This document shows positions 58,433 through 64,000 of a DNA stretch of 64,000 nt, piece by piece. Position numbers and translations under genes: made by a program. The stretch is from Sporomusa sp. KB1 (GTDB taxonomy: Bacteria; Bacillota; Negativicutes; Sporomusales; Sporomusaceae), in assembly GCF_007830295.1 (NCBI RefSeq), contig NZ_VLKC01000002.1:4509157-4573156 (forward strand), given 5' to 3'. Each line of letters opens with the position of its first letter. Position 1 is the stretch's first letter. A model generated the notes under the pieces. It ran no database searches. It was not told the origin of the DNA and saw only the letters and a list, made by a program, of their open reading frames with translations.

Positions 58433-59137
58433 ATGACCAGTCCCAAAAACACCTATATAGTGCTAAGTAGAATTGGCGTTTTTGGACTGGTTGTAGCCGC
58501 TTATTTTTGTTTACCCGGAGTACAGCAGTTTGCCAGTGAAGGCATTACCTATCTGCAATATCGCAATTTTCAAGGTCTGCGCCAGTTTATCCTGTCTTAT
58601 GGCATATGGGCACCTATAACAAGTATTGCCCTTATGGCTCTACAGTCCTTGGTACCACTGGTTCCGGGAATTATCATAACGATTACCAATGCCTGGATAT
58701 TTGGCTGGCAATATGGTGCCCTGTATTCCTGGTCCGGAGCACTCCTGGGCGCCGTCCTTGATTTTTTGATTGCCCGCTGGTATGGCCGCCCGGTAATCGA
58801 GCGATTTGTCAACAGTAAATATCTAAACTTTACTGATCGTTTTTTTAAGCGGCATGGTATCATAGCCGTATTTATCACCAGACTAGTGCCAATTGTACCT
58901 TTTAAAGTTATTAGCTATGGGGCTGGTCTGACTAGACTTACCTGTTGTGAGTTCACTACCGCGACTGCGATCGGCCAAACACCCGCCATTGTGCTCTATT
59001 CGATCCTTGGACAACACCTTTTCCATAATAGTAAGGCAGTAGCCGCTATTACCTCCATATTAATAGCGCTTGGCCTACTAGTCTATTACTATCGCAGTAC
59101 TATTGAGCGTTATTTCACTTTCCCAAAAGAGAAGTAA
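58433..59137 (+). CDS. TVP38/TMEM64 (DedA-like) membrane protein
   Basis: 234 residues from ATG 58433, with AGGAGGGC upstream (the frame is open to 58400). About six membrane segments flank the SNARE-associated/DedA core: PLVPGIIITITNAWIFGWQY, GALLGAVLDFLIARWYGRP, and FITRLVPIVPFKVISYGAGL. Members are likely lipid scramblases or flippases. Monocistronic. Confidence 0.9.
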   Translation: MTSPKNTYIVLSRIGVFGLVVAAYFCLPGVQQFASEGITYLQYRNFQGLRQFILSYGIWAPITSIALMALQSLVPLVPGIIITITNAWIFGWQYGALYSWSGALLGAVLDFLIARWYGRPVIERFVNSKYLNFTDRFFKRHGIIAVFITRLVPIVPFKVISYGAGLTRLTCCEFTTATAIGQTPAIVLYSILGQHLFHNSKAVAAITSILIALGLLVYYYRSTIERYFTFPKEK

Positions 59138-59230
59138 ATTATAGCGCGGCAACTATTGCTGTGCTTTTCTTTATATTGGTATCATGTTATCATAGCTTAT
59201 ACAGTTGATGTAGGATAGGAGAGAAGATGG

Positions 59231-59701
59231 GTGCCAATATCACTATTAGCAGTTATTGCTACAACAGTAGTACTTATTGACCAGTGGTCAAAACAGTATA
59301 TTCAGAGCCAGATGCTGCCCGGAATGTCTATACCTTTGGTGGACGGGATATTTCATATTACCTATGTATTAAATCCTGGCGCTGCTTTTGGTATTTTAGA
59401 AAATCAAAGAATGCTTTTTATTGTAATTGCACTCGTAATGCTGGGACTTACCGGTTATTTCTTAAAACATATACCCGAACCCTTCCGGCTTATGCGACTA
59501 GGCCTAAGCCTGCTCGCGGGCGGAGCAATTGGCAATGTTATTGATCGGGTGCAAACCGGACATGTGGTGGATTTTTTGGACTTTCGCATTTGGCCGGTTT
59601 TTAATGTGGCCGATATTGCCATTGTAACAGGTGTTGGTTGTGTTATTTATACCCTTGTGTTTAGCACTTTTCCAACAGAAAACCAAGAAAACCCAAGATA
59701 G
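59231..59701 (+). CDS. lspA: Lipoprotein signal peptidase
   Basis: 156 residues, GTG start 7 nt after AGGAGAG. Four membrane helices; the catalytic aspartates are D105 (GNVIDRV) and D128 (FNVADIAI). It removes the signal peptide of lipoproteins after diacylglyceryl transfer. First gene of lspA-rluD-pyrR, with 9 and 4 nt between the genes. Confidence 0.96.
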   Translation: MPISLLAVIATTVVLIDQWSKQYIQSQMLPGMSIPLVDGIFHITYVLNPGAAFGILENQRMLFIVIALVMLGLTGYFLKHIPEPFRLMRLGLSLLAGGAIGNVIDRVQTGHVVDFLDFRIWPVFNVADIAIVTGVGCVIYTLVFSTFPTENQENPR

Positions 59702-59710
59702 GATGATATC

Positions 59711-62973
<3,263 letters not shown>

Positions 62974-63116
62974 ACTATAACCTCCGCAAAAACATAAGAC
63001 AATTTGCCAATAGTATAACACCCTGCCATTTAGCGGTCAAACCCGGTCTAATTCTGCTGCCAATAGAATACTATGGTTAATATAGCAAACACAACACATG
63101 GTAGCGAGGTGGCTGC

Positions 63117-64000
63117 ATGGATAGGAAAAAATGGTATACACGTACGTCTGAGGAGGCAGTTCAATTCTGGCAAACTAGTTTTACTGATGGCTTATCTTCT
63201 GCTGAAGTCAAGACCAGGCTGGAAAAATTCGGCTGTAATGAACTGGCTGAAAAAGAAAAACCAGCTTGGTGGAAACGGTTTTTGGCACAATTTCAGGACT
63301 TTATGGTATTAGTGCTGCTAGGAGCGACACTGATATCGGCTTTTCTGGGTGAATATGCTGATGCCATTACCATTTTAGTCATTGTCCTTATGAATGCTGT
63401 ATTAGGTTTTATTCAGGAATATCGAGCTGAGCAGTCACTGGCGGCATTAAAAAAACTGGCTTCGCTTACTGCCAGAGTAGTGAGAAACGGTATGGTCCAA
63501 CAAGTTCCAGCCAGAGAACTTGTGCCTGGTGATATTTTAGTACTTGAAGCAGGTGACAAGCTTTCGGCTGACGGCCGACTCATTGATGTACATAATATGG
63601 AGGTAGAGGAAGCAGCGTTAACCGGAGAATCTACGTCTGTTCGCAAAGTAGCTGACCGCAAATTTAGTGAGGATGCTCCTTTAGGCGACAGGAAAAATAT
63701 GGTCTTTTCCGGCACTAACGTAGTCCGGGGCCGTGGCAGGGCTGTTGTTTGTGCGACTGGCATGGCTACCGAAGTCGGTCATATAGCAGATATGATTCAG
63801 GCTACAACAGAAGAAACCACTCCGCTGGAACGACGCCTTGAGCATTTGGGAAAATGGTTAGTTTGGGCTTGTCTGGTTATTTGTTTAATTGTCGTTATTA
63901 CCGGGGTAGTTAGAGGAGAATCGGTATTTCTTATGTGTATGGCCGGTATTAGCCTGGCAGTTGCTGCTATTCCGGAGGGGTTGCCCGCTATTGTTACAGT
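63117..64000 (+). CDS. Calcium-type cation P-ATPase, 5' part (3' end outside window)
   Basis: The frame runs open to the window edge; 294 residues are visible. The N-terminus has the cation-ATPase N domain (GLSSAEVKTRLEKFGCNELA). Helices M1-M2 follow, then the actuator domain with EAALTGES (TGES, phosphatase motif). M3 and the M4 ion-site motif AAIPEGLPAIVT come next. PEGLP and the overall style indicate a type IIA/IIB Ca2+ pump (PMA/SERCA-like). The phosphorylation site DKTGT lies beyond the window. GAGGTGG precedes the ATG. Confidence 0.92.
   Translation, partial: MDRKKWYTRTSEEAVQFWQTSFTDGLSSAEVKTRLEKFGCNELAEKEKPAWWKRFLAQFQDFMVLVLLGATLISAFLGEYADAITILVIVLMNAVLGFIQEYRAEQSLAALKKLASLTARVVRNGMVQQVPARELVPGDILVLEAGDKLSADGRLIDVHNMEVEEAALTGESTSVRKVADRKFSEDAPLGDRKNMVFSGTNVVRGRGRAVVCATGMATEVGHIADMIQATTEETTPLERRLEHLGKWLVWACLVICLIVVITGVVRGESVFLMCMAGISLAVAAIPEGLPAIVT

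Noticed and set aside
63073-63312. Short frame at the start of the P-type ATPase
   Set aside because: The ATPase frame beginning at 63117 shows clear family motifs to the window end; the other frame shows none.

Overview
The window reads as chromosome of a spore-forming, diderm Firmicute of the Negativicutes (Sporomusa/Pelosinus-like). This is inferred from three things. Sporulation genes are present (spoIVA, a SpoVM-like micropeptide, a yteA-type gene, a gerA operon). Firmicute housekeeping clusters are present (sepF-proC-ylmH-divIVA-ileS, lspA-rluD-pyrR, a T-box on ileS, a CIRCE element on htpG). There is also an S-layer-homology remnant like the OmpM porins of Negativicutes.

Layout. 0-4 kb: 3' part of spoIVA, then an ACT regulator, hom and thrB. 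4-5.2 kb: a DUF1648 protein and a YbaK-type deacylase. 5.2-17.6 kb: an accessory region with two radical-SAM (BioB-like) genes and a remnant of a third, an arsM-like methyltransferase, many gene fragments, and one intact operon. That operon encodes a secreted molybdopterin oxidoreductase, its Fe-S subunit, a TorD chaperone, an exported rhodanese and a Tat-exported [FeFe]-hydrogenase-like protein. 17.9-23 kb: tRNA-Pro, queC-queE, pyrF-pyrC and an MFS transporter. 23-27 kb: a decayed mobile island with a broken serine recombinase, a three-operator promoter, structured RNA, and a toxin-antitoxin pair whose toxin is frameshifted. 27-38 kb: a large c-di-GMP enzyme, htpG, a gerA-type operon and rmuC. 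38-45 kb: aminotransferase, SRPBCC protein, htpX, class D beta-lactamase, FAH-family hydrolase, gamma carbonic anhydrase, ndk, a cobalamin adenosyltransferase and the SpoVM-like gene. 45-64 kb: an EF-G paralogue, pgeF, a branched-chain amino acid binding protein, the division cluster, ileS, lspA-rluD-pyrR, rqcH and the start of a P-type Ca-ATPase.

The most unusual part is 5.5-16.5 kb. Six copies of a 26-bp dyad, ATTGCAA-N12-TTGCAAT with constant spacing, lie upstream of genes or gene remnants there. In five the right half lies at the -35 position of a recognisable promoter. Three promoters are followed by a related leader in which a 5' hairpin, conserved through wobble and compensatory changes, can compete with a terminator-like hairpin. 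Together these look like an undescribed regulon with operator plus attenuator control. Its main intact target is the extracytoplasmic Mo-enzyme/rhodanese/[FeFe]-hydrogenase operon, which has no membrane-anchor gene. H2-dependent reduction of a sulfur compound outside the membrane is my inference for it, not something the sequence proves.

Limits: all assignments rest on reading motifs and comparing them with remembered family features. No database search was run.
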